Origin: Candidatus Methanosuratincola sp.
GTDB taxonomy: Archaea > Thermoproteota > Methanomethylicia > Methanomethylicales > Methanomethylicaceae
DNA: 6,407 nucleotides
Reading direction: 5' to 3'
NCBI GenBank assembly: GCA_029907755.1
Contig: JARYLH010000083.1
Span: forward strand, 1-6,407
The position numbers and the translations under genes were made by a program. The notes under the pieces are model-generated. The model did not search any database. It saw only the letters and a program-made list of their open reading frames with translations, and was not told the origin of the DNA. Positions 1 to 5,390 of this stretch are shown in pieces. Numbering within the stretch: the stretch's first letter is position 1; each line of letters begins with the position of its first letter.

Positions 1-1001
1 ACGCCAGGAACCCCCGACGGCGGGGACCCGGACTCCTTCGCCTCCCGCGTGTGTGGGGCGTGGTCAGACCCGATCGCGTCGATCTTCCCCTCCAGCAGGG
101 CCCTCCAGAGCGAGGCCCTGTCCTCCTCCCCCCTGAATGGGGGGTTTACCTTCGCGTACGCGCCTATCCTTCTCATCATGTCCGATGTCAGGAAGAGGTG
201 GTGCGGGGTTGCCTCCCTGTAGAACGGGCTGGCGAGCTCTGCCTCCGCGTAGGAGGTGACGTGACAGACGTAGACCCTGCCCTCCTTGCCGACCGAGAGG
301 AGCTTCCTTATCGCTGTGAGGGCGGCCCCCTTGGGCCGGCGGGAGGCGTGGTCTGGCGCCGACGCGTGTGCCCTTATCACGGACTCGTCCTCGGCGTGAA
401 CCGAGATCATCTTGGCGCTGCTGGCGAACCCCCTGATCGCGTCCAGGTCCGTGAGGAGTAGGTCCCCTGTCGAGCTCCCCATGAAGATCTTAACCGAGGC
501 GGCGAGCTGCCCGGGCGGGGGCGGTATCGGCGTCGCGGTGGAGATCCCGACCGCGACCAGCTCCCCCAGGTTCGAGTGAGTCGCCCCGAAGTGGAATCCG
601 TAGTTGACGCAGGGGCGGGAGGACTCCACGAGCCTGAACTTCTCCAGGAGACGCTCCAGGGTGGTGGTCGGGGGCGAGGTGTTCGGCATGTCGAGGACGG
701 TCGTCACGCCCCCAGCGGCCGCGGCCCTGGACCCGTTGACCCAGTCCTCGGAGTCCATCCCCGGCTGCCTGAAGTGGACGTGCGGATCGACGACTCCGGG
801 GAGCACGAGGAGCCCCTCGGCCTCGATCACGAGATCGGCCTCGGGTGCCAGGGTCGTTAGGGATACGATCTTGCCCCCCTTCACGAAGACGTTTGCGCGC
901 ACCATCCCTCGCGGGCTGACCGTAGTGCCTCCCCTGATCAGCAGGGAGGTGCCGCCGTTGCCGCCGCCTTCGGCCACAGGTCCGGACGAGCCGTCTGCCA
1001 T
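1..1001 (-). CDS. pyrC: Dihydroorotase, 3' end cut off by window edge
   Basis: Cyclises N-carbamoyl-L-aspartate to dihydroorotate, the third step of UMP synthesis, in the cytoplasm. 333 codons are present of a family length of roughly 420-450, so the C-terminus is missing at the left edge. All metal-site motifs of the amidohydrolase fold are visible: DPHVHFRQPG (H74, H76), VKIFMGSSTGD (K171, the lysine carboxylated in this family), VHAED (H202), CHVTS (H247) and SDHAPH (D313). The ATG lies 9 nt past the pyrI stop and has a GAGGCGG site 4 nt upstream that overlaps that stop, so it is translated as part of the pyrB-pyrI-pyrC operon. The first 18 or so residues are rich in Gly/Ser and precede the usual start of the fold (SLLIRGG). 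The GTG at codon 9 is an alternative start. The family call is secure. Confidence 0.95.
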   Translation of the reverse strand, partial: MADGSSGPVAEGGGNGGTSLLIRGGTTVSPRGMVRANVFVKGGKIVSLTTLAPEADLVIEAEGLLVLPGVVDPHVHFRQPGMDSEDWVNGSRAAAAGGVTTVLDMPNTSPPTTTLERLLEKFRLVESSRPCVNYGFHFGATHSNLGELVAVGISTATPIPPPPGQLAASVKIFMGSSTGDLLLTDLDAIRGFASSAKMISVHAEDESVIRAHASAPDHASRRPKGAALTAIRKLLSVGKEGRVYVCHVTSYAEAELASPFYREATPHHLFLTSDMMRRIGAYAKVNPPFRGEEDRASLWRALLEGKIDAIGSDHAPHTREAKESGSPPSGVPG

Positions 1002-1010
1002 CTAGCCGCC

Positions 1011-1484
1011 TCAGCCCCTGAAACGGAGGTCCTCTGCCCTGACCTCGTACCCGCAGTAGTGGCAGGCGATCGTCACGGGCGACCGGCAGACCGTGAGCAT
1101 GCGCGTCGGAACAGGCTCCTTGTTTGTGATGCAGTTCGCGTTCGAGCAGACCGCTATCCCCTCGACCACGTCCGGGATCGAGACCTTCCGCTTCTCGACG
1201 AGCTCCGAGTTCCGGATGATGTTCACGGTCGCGTTAGGGGCGAAGAGCGCTATGCGGCTGCACTCCTCGTCCGTGAGGAACCTGTTCTCGACCTTTATCA
1301 GGTCCTTCCTGCCGTACTTGGTCGACTTGAGGTTCTGCCCGATTATCACCACCGCACCCTCGGTGAGCCCCAGCATCTGGGCGATCCTGACCGCCCTGCC
1401 GGGCGGGAGGTGATCGATCACGGTCCCGTTCTCTATCGGGCTAACTATCATCCCCTTCTTCGCGCCCTCGGTGTGCACGTTCAA
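1011..1484 (-). CDS. pyrI: Aspartate carbamoyltransferase regulatory chain
   Basis: Regulatory subunit of aspartate transcarbamoylase. It binds nucleotides (CTP/ATP in studied members) and docks on the PyrB catalytic trimers through a zinc domain. 157 residues, close to the usual ~150. The N-terminal allosteric domain carries the family signature VSPIENGTVIDHLPPGRA (residues 14-31). The C-terminal zinc site is C113-x4-C118-x22-C141-x2-C144, with all four cysteines present. The start is TTG at 1484, overlapping the pyrB stop by 4 nt (TTGA). Seven G residues at 1490-1496 sit 5 nt before it, which favours TTG over the GTG at codon 3 or the ATG at codon 12. Stop-start overlap with pyrB implies coupled translation and balanced subunit supply. 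Confidence 0.96.
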   Translation of the reverse strand: MNVHTEGAKKGMIVSPIENGTVIDHLPPGRAVRIAQMLGLTEGAVVIIGQNLKSTKYGRKDLIKVENRFLTDEECSRIALFAPNATVNIIRNSELVEKRKVSIPDVVEGIAVCSNANCITNKEPVPTRMLTVCRSPVTIACHYCGYEVRAEDLRFRG

Positions 1485-2428
1485 GAGATCCCCCCCAGGA
1501 CCATCGCCAGCAGCGCAGCCCTAATCGGGACGCCGTTCCCGGCCTGCTTGAAGTAGTAGGACCTCGAGTCGTCGTCAACGTCGACCGAGATCTCGTCGAC
1601 CCTCGGCAGCGGGTGCATCACCCTCATCGTGGGCTTCGCCGGCTGGAGCGTCTTCCTGGTCACACGGTAGAGCCCCCTGACCCTGTTGTACTCGTTCTCG
1701 TCCGGGAACCTCTCCCTCTGGATCCGGGTCATGTAGAGTATGTCGACCTCGCCGATGATCTCCTCTATCGAGGTGTGTAGGGTGCATTCGACCCCGCGGG
1801 AGTTGAGGTAGGAGAGGACGTGCGGCGGCATCTGGAGCTGGTCCGGGGCGACTAGCCTGATCCTGCAGCCGTACATCCCAAGAGCGTAGGCAAGGGAGTG
1901 GACAGTCCTACCGTACTTCAGGTCCCCGACCATCGCTATCGTCAGCCCGTCTATCCTCCCCTGTGACTGTGCGATGGTGTAGAGGTCTAGCATGGTCTGC
2001 GTCGGGTGCTCGTTCCTCCCGTCCCCGCCGTTGATGACCGGAACCTTCTTCTCCCCGCGCGCCACCCTCCGCGAGGTTATATCTGCGGCCCACCTGGCTG
2101 CCCCGTCGTAGGGGTGGCGGATCACTATCGCGTCAGCGTAGTTGGCGACGGTCTCTATCGTGTCCTTCAAGGTCTCGCCCTTCATAACGGAGGTCCCCTC
2201 GACGCCGGCGAACCAGACTGTGTCCGCGCCGAGCGACTGCGCGGCCGCCTGGAAGCTGAGGCGCGTCCGCGTGCTTGGCTCGTAGAATAGGAGGGAAGCA
2301 CGCTTGCCCCTCAGCAGCCCCCTGTCATAGCCCCCCCTCTCCATCCTCCTGGCAACCTCGAAGATCCTTTCCAGGTCCTCCCTTGAGAAGTCCCTTATCG
2401 AAACGATGTCCCTATCCATAAAGCCCAA
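1481..2428 (-). CDS. pyrB: Aspartate carbamoyltransferase catalytic chain
   Basis: Condenses carbamoyl phosphate with L-aspartate to give N-carbamoyl-L-aspartate, the committed step of pyrimidine synthesis. It forms the holoenzyme with the adjacent PyrI. Visible motifs, numbered from the TTG start: FYEPSTRTRLSF with the carbamoyl-phosphate loop S52-T53-R54-T55-R56, TSVMKGET (S80, K83), IRHPYDGAAR, NEHPTQTMLDLYTI, VGDLKYGRTVHS and MHPLPRVDEI. From TTG at 2428 the product is 315 residues, against 311 in E. coli. The start is not certain. TTG 2428 has GGTGGAG 5 nt upstream. ATG 2419 gives a family-like N-terminus but lies 14 nt from that site. An in-frame ATG at 2497 would add 23 residues with no family counterpart. 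First gene of the pyrBIC operon, with the TATA box at 2543-2550. Confidence 0.96.
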   Translation of the reverse strand: MGFMDRDIVSIRDFSREDLERIFEVARRMERGGYDRGLLRGKRASLLFYEPSTRTRLSFQAAAQSLGADTVWFAGVEGTSVMKGETLKDTIETVANYADAIVIRHPYDGAARWAADITSRRVARGEKKVPVINGGDGRNEHPTQTMLDLYTIAQSQGRIDGLTIAMVGDLKYGRTVHSLAYALGMYGCRIRLVAPDQLQMPPHVLSYLNSRGVECTLHTSIEEIIGEVDILYMTRIQRERFPDENEYNRVRGLYRVTRKTLQPAKPTMRVMHPLPRVDEISVDVDDDSRSYYFKQAGNGVPIRAALLAMVLGGIS

Positions 2429-2433
2429 TCGAA

Positions 2434-2440
2434 CTCCACC
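2434..2440 (-). promoter_or_regulatory. Ribosome binding site that decides the pyrB start
   Basis: On the minus strand this reads GGTGGAG, followed by a 5-nt spacer and TTG at 2428. The ATG at 2419 is 14 nt away. Since pyrI and the gene at 6338 also show a G-rich site exactly 5 nt before a TTG, TTG 2428 is preferred. Confidence 0.6.
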
Positions 2441-2503
2441 TGGGGGATTGAAGTGAAGGAAAAGGCAGCGAAGAGCTGGATGCAGAGCTTGCGCCATGTT
2501 TCC

Positions 2504-2518
2504 GGGTAATATTAACCC
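2504..2518. promoter_or_regulatory. Imperfect palindrome at the inferred pyrB transcription start
   Basis: The plus strand reads GGGTAATATTAACCC, with GGGT/ACCC arms around an AT-only core that is nearly but not perfectly symmetric. It lies at or just past the expected start site of the pyrBIC message, where archaeal repressors often bind. The operator role is inference. Confidence 0.3.
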
Positions 2519-2542
2519 ATCAGAACCTTCAGTTCTTCTTTC

Positions 2543-2550
2543 TATTTAAG
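2543..2550 (-). promoter_or_regulatory. pyrB: TATA box and BRE for the pyrBIC operon
   Basis: On the minus strand the sequence CGAAAAATCTTAAATAG contains an archaeal TATA box (CTTAAATA) preceded by an A-rich, BRE-like element. It is an AT-rich island in GC-rich DNA, with the nearest downstream gene being pyrB. A start site near 2518-2524 is expected. Confidence 0.65.
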
Positions 2551-2607
2551 ATTTTTCGGTTCGGAGGAATTGTGCGCGGGGGGAGCTGACAGACGAAGCA
2601 CAGTGGC

Positions 2608-2622
2608 AAAAAAGAAACGAAA
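2608..2622 (-). terminator. T-rich terminator after the membrane-protein gene pair
   Basis: The minus strand reads TTTCGTTTCTTTTTT, about 55-70 nt past the stop of the four-helix membrane protein and ahead of the pyrB promoter. A second pyrimidine-rich, T-rich stretch lies at about 2639-2660. Archaeal RNA polymerase stops at such T-runs without needing a hairpin. It would insulate pyrBIC from the upstream two-gene unit. The 178 nt between the two units hold only this and the pyrB promoter. Confidence 0.55.
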
Positions 2623-2675
2623 TGACGTGATGGAGTGGTTAAGAAAGAGAAAGAAGAGGGAGACGCAGGGCGCCC

Positions 2676-3182
2676 CTACCGACGTCGATCCTTCTCCAGC
2701 ATTAGCAGGACGCCCTTAGCGACGCCGAGTATAGGTGGGATCAGGAAGAGGGCCATCAGCATCGCCATCTCCACGCGGATCGACATGGACGGCTCCATGG
2801 GAACCCCCCCTCCGATCGGATCGATGGATAATGCCAAGGAGATGGCGCCGCCGTGGAACCAGAGGAAGACGTAGGTGGCGAAGAGCAGGCTCAGAGCGAC
2901 AGTCAGGGGACCGTAAGCCTTTGTGCCCCTGAAGAGGGCGCAGAGGAAGATCGCCGGCGCCAGGGCAAGCCCGACGAGCGGCAACGCGGGGTCGACGAGC
3001 GAGGAGAGGACGCCCGCAGCCTGGGGCGGGATCTCCATCCGCAAAACATCGGAAGCGAGTCTGAGGAAGTTCGCCGGGACGTAGTAGAAGACCAGGAAAC
3101 CAAGGGCGCCAAGGAGGGCCCCCAGGATGAGCCTAACCGCGATGGACGCGCGGGAGACCTCGAGGTCGAGTAGCTTAGCCAT
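2676..3182 (-). CDS. Four-helix integral membrane protein of unknown function
   Basis: I do not recognise this family. 168 residues, with four strongly hydrophobic segments at about 16-36, 66-84, 90-110 and 138-162. Positive charges (K3, R11, R17; R85, K88; K164, R166-R168) fall on one side, giving a predicted N-in/C-in topology with two outer loops: 37-65, and 111-136, which is rich in Gly, Pro and Ser. No enzymatic motif is seen. The ATG is well supported: a perfect GGAGGTG lies 7 nt upstream, inside the end of the preceding gene. Start and upstream stop overlap by 8 nt (ATGGCTAA), so it is probably co-translated with the surface protein encoded upstream and may be its membrane partner. That partnership is inference from gene order only. 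Confidence 0.85.
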   Translation of the reverse strand: MAKLLDLEVSRASIAVRLILGALLGALGFLVFYYVPANFLRLASDVLRMEIPPQAAGVLSSLVDPALPLVGLALAPAIFLCALFRGTKAYGPLTVALSLLFATYVFLWFHGGAISLALSIDPIGGGVPMEPSMSIRVEMAMLMALFLIPPILGVAKGVLLMLEKDRRR

Positions 3183-4332
3183 TCACGGGCACCTCCACAG
3201 AAGCGATGCCAAACTGCGTCTCCAGCGTAATGATGAGAGTGCCGGGCGCGGAGAGGGCCCAGTTCGGCACCAGCATGGTCAGCTCTCCAGAGAAGGCGGA
3301 GCCCGGCGGCGCGTGTACCCCTACTGGCGCGCTCTCCGCCACAAGGGAACCCCCAATCTCAAGACCGAGCCTTGCCGACCCGTCCAGCGTGACCAGCTCG
3401 TTGGCGTTGGTGAAGCCGAAGGGCAGTCTGAACATTGAGTGGGTCGAGTTGTAGGGCGCCACGGACGGCGACCCCAGGTAGGGCGAGCCGACGGGCGGAC
3501 CCCACGCGAGTTCGAATGGGCTCGTGACCGAGTATACCTGGATGCCGAAGACCCTGAAGCCGAACGTCGCGTTGCACCTGAAAGTCCTCTCCTCGAGCAT
3601 GAGGGCGGAGGCGTTCTCTGGCAGCCTCAAGGCGAATTGGAGTTCGCCGGCGAACTCCGACCTCGGCGGCGCGTCAACCTCGAGGTACCCAGAACCGATC
3701 TCCGAGCCTGTGTCGGCGTCGACGAAGAGGGCGTTTACCGTACCCTCGACGGCGATGTCGGCAGAGTTCTCGAAACGGACCGGTATGGACGCGACTATGT
3801 GGGTCGAGTTGTAGCCCAGGAGCACCGGGTCGCCCAGCTCAAAGTCCTTGACCGGAGGGTTCCACGGGATATCGCCCGACAGATGCACGGATACCGAGAC
3901 GAAGGGCGCGAGCGCTGCGCCTGCGGTTGCCCCCAGAGTGAGGTTCCTGGCATTGCTGAAGAGGGCCGAGAGGCGCTCCTGCGGGATCTCCGAGAGGGCG
4001 ACCCTGATGGGCAGGTAATGCTGTTCCCCCCGCGCGCCGGCGGGGACGGAGAAGGGCTGCGAGGACGCCGAGGCGATCAGGCTCCCGTCGAAGTCCCTGA
4101 GCTCTGCGGAGACGCGGATGTCCGATACGGCAAAGGGACCGCTGTTCGAGAGCGAGATCGGGAACGAGATCTCGACTACGGATCCCGAGGAGTTGACCGA
4201 GGGCTCGCCCACCCTGAGGGACGAGACCGCGCCGAAGGCGTTAATCGCAAGGATGAATGCGACTGTGAATGCGGCGATTACGGTCACCACTATAAGGGCG
4301 TTGAGCAGATCGATTCCTTTTGAAAGCCTCAT
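3175..4332 (-). CDS. Membrane-anchored surface protein with three LEA14/WHy-like modules
   Basis: 385 residues, function unknown. A short basic N-terminus (R2, K5) is followed by one hydrophobic helix at about 10-34, then about 350 residues with the alternating pattern of beta-sandwich domains, so it is probably an N-in anchor with an extracytoplasmic body. Three modules are visible at about 38-157, 158-277 and 278-385. Each has a stretch like LEA14/WHy domains: N-x-x in a strand, a D/G turn, then a VPAG or APP motif. Modules 2 and 3 share YNSTH (174-178, 294-298) and APPxSxFxGEL (221-231, 341-351). W157-x-PP and W277-x-PP close modules 1 and 2. Six N-x-S/T sequons (N47, N130, N175, N240, N254, N295) fit archaeal surface N-glycosylation. 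The module family is my pattern reading and is not certain. It precedes, and overlaps, the four-helix protein gene. Confidence 0.85.
   Translation of the reverse strand: MRLSKGIDLLNALIVVTVIAAFTVAFILAINAFGAVSSLRVGEPSVNSSGSVVEISFPISLSNSGPFAVSDIRVSAELRDFDGSLIASASSQPFSVPAGARGEQHYLPIRVALSEIPQERLSALFSNARNLTLGATAGAALAPFVSVSVHLSGDIPWNPPVKDFELGDPVLLGYNSTHIVASIPVRFENSADIAVEGTVNALFVDADTGSEIGSGYLEVDAPPRSEFAGELQFALRLPENASALMLEERTFRCNATFGFRVFGIQVYSVTSPFELAWGPPVGSPYLGSPSVAPYNSTHSMFRLPFGFTNANELVTLDGSARLGLEIGGSLVAESAPVGVHAPPGSAFSGELTMLVPNWALSAPGTLIITLETQFGIASVEVPVNG
3178..3861 (-). repeat. Tandem duplication within the surface-protein gene (period 360 nt)
   Basis: This stretch encodes modules 2 and 3 of the surface protein (residues 158-385). 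Three landmarks repeat at exactly 120 residues: W-x-PP (157/277), YNSTH (174/294) and APPxSxFxGEL (221/341). At the DNA level a 16-nt identical string coding YNSTH occurs at 3799-3814 and 3439-3454, exactly 360 nt apart. The rest has diverged strongly, so this is an old internal duplication with conserved anchor points. Confidence 0.7.
3190..3196 (-). promoter_or_regulatory. Strong Shine-Dalgarno site inside the upstream gene
   Basis: On the minus strand GGAGGTG sits 7 nt before the ATG at 3182, within the last codons of the surface-protein gene. It fixes the start of the four-helix protein and points to efficient re-initiation. Confidence 0.75.
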
Positions 4333-4364
4333 TGGGATTACCCGCCACTCCTATGCGCTGTAGG

Positions 4365-4373
4365 TTTATAAAA
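4365..4373 (-). promoter_or_regulatory. Proximal TATA box of the surface-protein gene
   Basis: On the minus strand this is TTTTATAAA, about 33-41 nt before the ATG at 4332, predicting a start near 4344 and a leader of only about 12 nt. The alternative is the distal TATA-like box at 4389-4398, which would give a leader of about 37 nt that includes GGAGTGG (4345-4351), 12 nt before the ATG. Which box is used cannot be told from sequence. Confidence 0.55.
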
Positions 4374-4398
4374 GTTTGAGCAGTTATCCTTTTATAAA
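4365..4398. repeat. Perfect 10-bp inverted repeat made of two TATA-like boxes
   Basis: TTTATAAAAG (4365-4374) and its exact reverse complement CTTTTATAAA (4389-4398) flank a 14-nt spacer. It lies in a roughly 70-bp AT-rich island between the RmlD-like gene and the surface-protein gene. It may be a paired promoter, a regulator site with dyad symmetry, or an RNA stem-loop acting on the end of the upstream message. Confidence 0.6.
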
Positions 4399-4445
4399 GT
4401 AAAATTATACGGTTTAGTTTCTGAAAAGTAGGGACCTATGCAGGT

Positions 4446-5330
4446 TCACCCGGGGATCTCTTCCCTCAGCCTCCTCAGCGACTCGCCGATCTCCATGGGT
4501 TTATTCTCCAGCAGTGCCCTGGCCCTGGAGGTATCGAGGGAGGAGTCCGTGGGGCGCTCGGCTATCCACCCGATCTCGCCCCTGCTCGAGGGAATCATGA
4601 CCTCCCAATCAAGACCGAAGAACTTCGCTATGCTGAAGGCGAAGTCGTACTTCGAGAGCCGGGTCGCACCTGCGAGGTGCAGGGTGCCCTCAAGCCTTCT
4701 CTCGGCGGCCTCGAAGAGCATCATGACGAGGTTCCGGTCGTACGTGGGGGTGATGAACTGGTCCGAGACAACCCTGAATGGGGCATGCGCCTTCAGCTTC
4801 CTGAGTGCCCAGAGGGCGAAGTTCGCCTCGGCCCTGGCTTCCCTTGATCCGAATACGAATGAGGTCCGGGCGACGAGGTGCCTTGCCCCGGACGACCTGA
4901 CCGCGTCCTCCGCGAGGACCTTGGTCTTTCCGAGAAAGTTTACCGGGTTCCTTGCATCGTCCTCCTTGTAGAGCCCCTTCGAGCCGTCGAAGACGTAGTC
5001 GGAGGAGAGGAAGACGAGGTATGCGCCAGCGTCCCTGGCTGCCTCCGCGACGTTCCTAGTCCCCTCGACGTTTACCTGGAGGGCGAGATCCCTCTCCCAC
5101 TCGCACCTGTCCACTCCGGTGATCGCCGCAGTATGGAAGACGACGTCGGGGCGCGCCCTCCTGAACGCCTCGGAGACGGACTGGGGGCTCGTGATGTCCA
5201 GCTTCAACGGGAGCCCGAATGTGGGTTGATGCGTAAGGTAACCCGAGAATACAGTATCCCCGCGGGAGTCCGCGTACTCCGCGATCCTCCCACCAAGGAG
5301 CCCGCTGGTCCCGGTGATGAGCAGGTTCAA
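4446..5330 (-). CDS. RmlD-like NAD(P)-binding sugar-nucleotide reductase homologue, catalytic Tyr replaced
   Basis: 294 residues, matching the length of dTDP-4-dehydrorhamnose reductase (RmlD) and related extended short-chain dehydrogenases, including the MAT2B-type group. Visible: nucleotide-binding GTSGLLGGR (7-15), LDIT (44-47), HTAAITGVDRCE (66-77), VNVEGTRN (87-93), SSDYVFDG (109-116), RTSFVFG (155-161) and ITPTYDRNL (~190s). The usual Y-G-K-T-K catalytic motif reads L133-G-K-T-K137: the Lys is kept but Tyr is Leu. No rmlA, rmlB or rmlC gene is next to it, so the substrate is unknown and it may be a binding or regulatory protein rather than a reductase. The start is TTG (5328-5330), giving the family-typical MNLLITG, with GGGTGGTG 6 nt upstream. 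It is divergent from the Sir2 gene. Confidence 0.85.
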   Translation of the reverse strand: MNLLITGTSGLLGGRIAEYADSRGDTVFSGYLTHQPTFGLPLKLDITSPQSVSEAFRRARPDVVFHTAAITGVDRCEWERDLALQVNVEGTRNVAEAARDAGAYLVFLSSDYVFDGSKGLYKEDDARNPVNFLGKTKVLAEDAVRSSGARHLVARTSFVFGSREARAEANFALWALRKLKAHAPFRVVSDQFITPTYDRNLVMMLFEAAERRLEGTLHLAGATRLSKYDFAFSIAKFFGLDWEVMIPSSRGEIGWIAERPTDSSLDTSRARALLENKPMEIGESLRRLREEIPG

Positions 5331-5390
5331 GGCCTACACCACCCTATATTTGCCCCTTTTGTGCTATTAACCGTTGAGGGTGAATGCGGA
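5331..5390. promoter_or_regulatory. Divergent promoter gap between the RmlD-like and Sir2 genes
   Basis: These 60 bp must serve both genes. For Sir2 (plus strand), CTATATTTG at 5344-5352 is a candidate TATA box, with a start site near 5372. For the RmlD-like gene (minus strand), TTAATAGC at about 5362-5369 is the better-placed candidate, giving a leader of about 10 nt. On the minus strand GGGTGGTG at 5337-5344 is the ribosome site for the TTG at 5330. The two promoters would overlap. Assignments are tentative. Confidence 0.4.
5376..5383 (+). promoter_or_regulatory. Ribosome binding site fixing the Sir2 start
   Basis: GAGGGTGA is followed by 7 nt and the ATG at 5391. This chooses ATG 5391 over the in-frame GTG at 5361, and over the long open frame that continues upstream antisense to the RmlD-like gene. 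Confidence 0.65.

Larger units (their letters stand above)
2429..2521 (-). promoter_or_regulatory. Inferred pyrB 5' leader with an in-frame upstream ATG
   Basis: If transcription starts about 25 nt past the TATA box (near 2521), the mRNA has a leader of roughly 90 nt before TTG 2428. The leader holds an ATG at 2497 in frame with pyrB (MAQALHPALRCLFLHF...), without stops, so either PyrB has a longer N-terminus or the leader is simply open by chance. No good Shine-Dalgarno site precedes ATG 2497. The transcription start is inferred, not seen. Confidence 0.4.

Noticed and set aside
2603..2719. 38-codon plus-strand frame from GTG giving a Lys/Arg-rich peptide (AKKKRNDVMEWLRKRKK)
   Set aside because: The lysine run is just the complement of the T-rich terminator, there is no ribosome site at proper spacing, no plus-strand promoter, and it overlaps the end of the membrane-protein gene.
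3439..4323. 294-codon plus-strand open frame
   Set aside because: It is antisense to the surface-protein gene, its composition is dominated by R, E, G and D as expected of a GC-rich shadow, and it has no hydrophobic or motif structure.
4878..5390. Plus-strand open frame extending Sir2 upstream by 171 codons
   Set aside because: It runs antisense to the RmlD-like gene, has no family content, and the Sir2 ATG at 5391 has its own ribosome site. It is open only because of the GC-rich codon pattern on the other strand.
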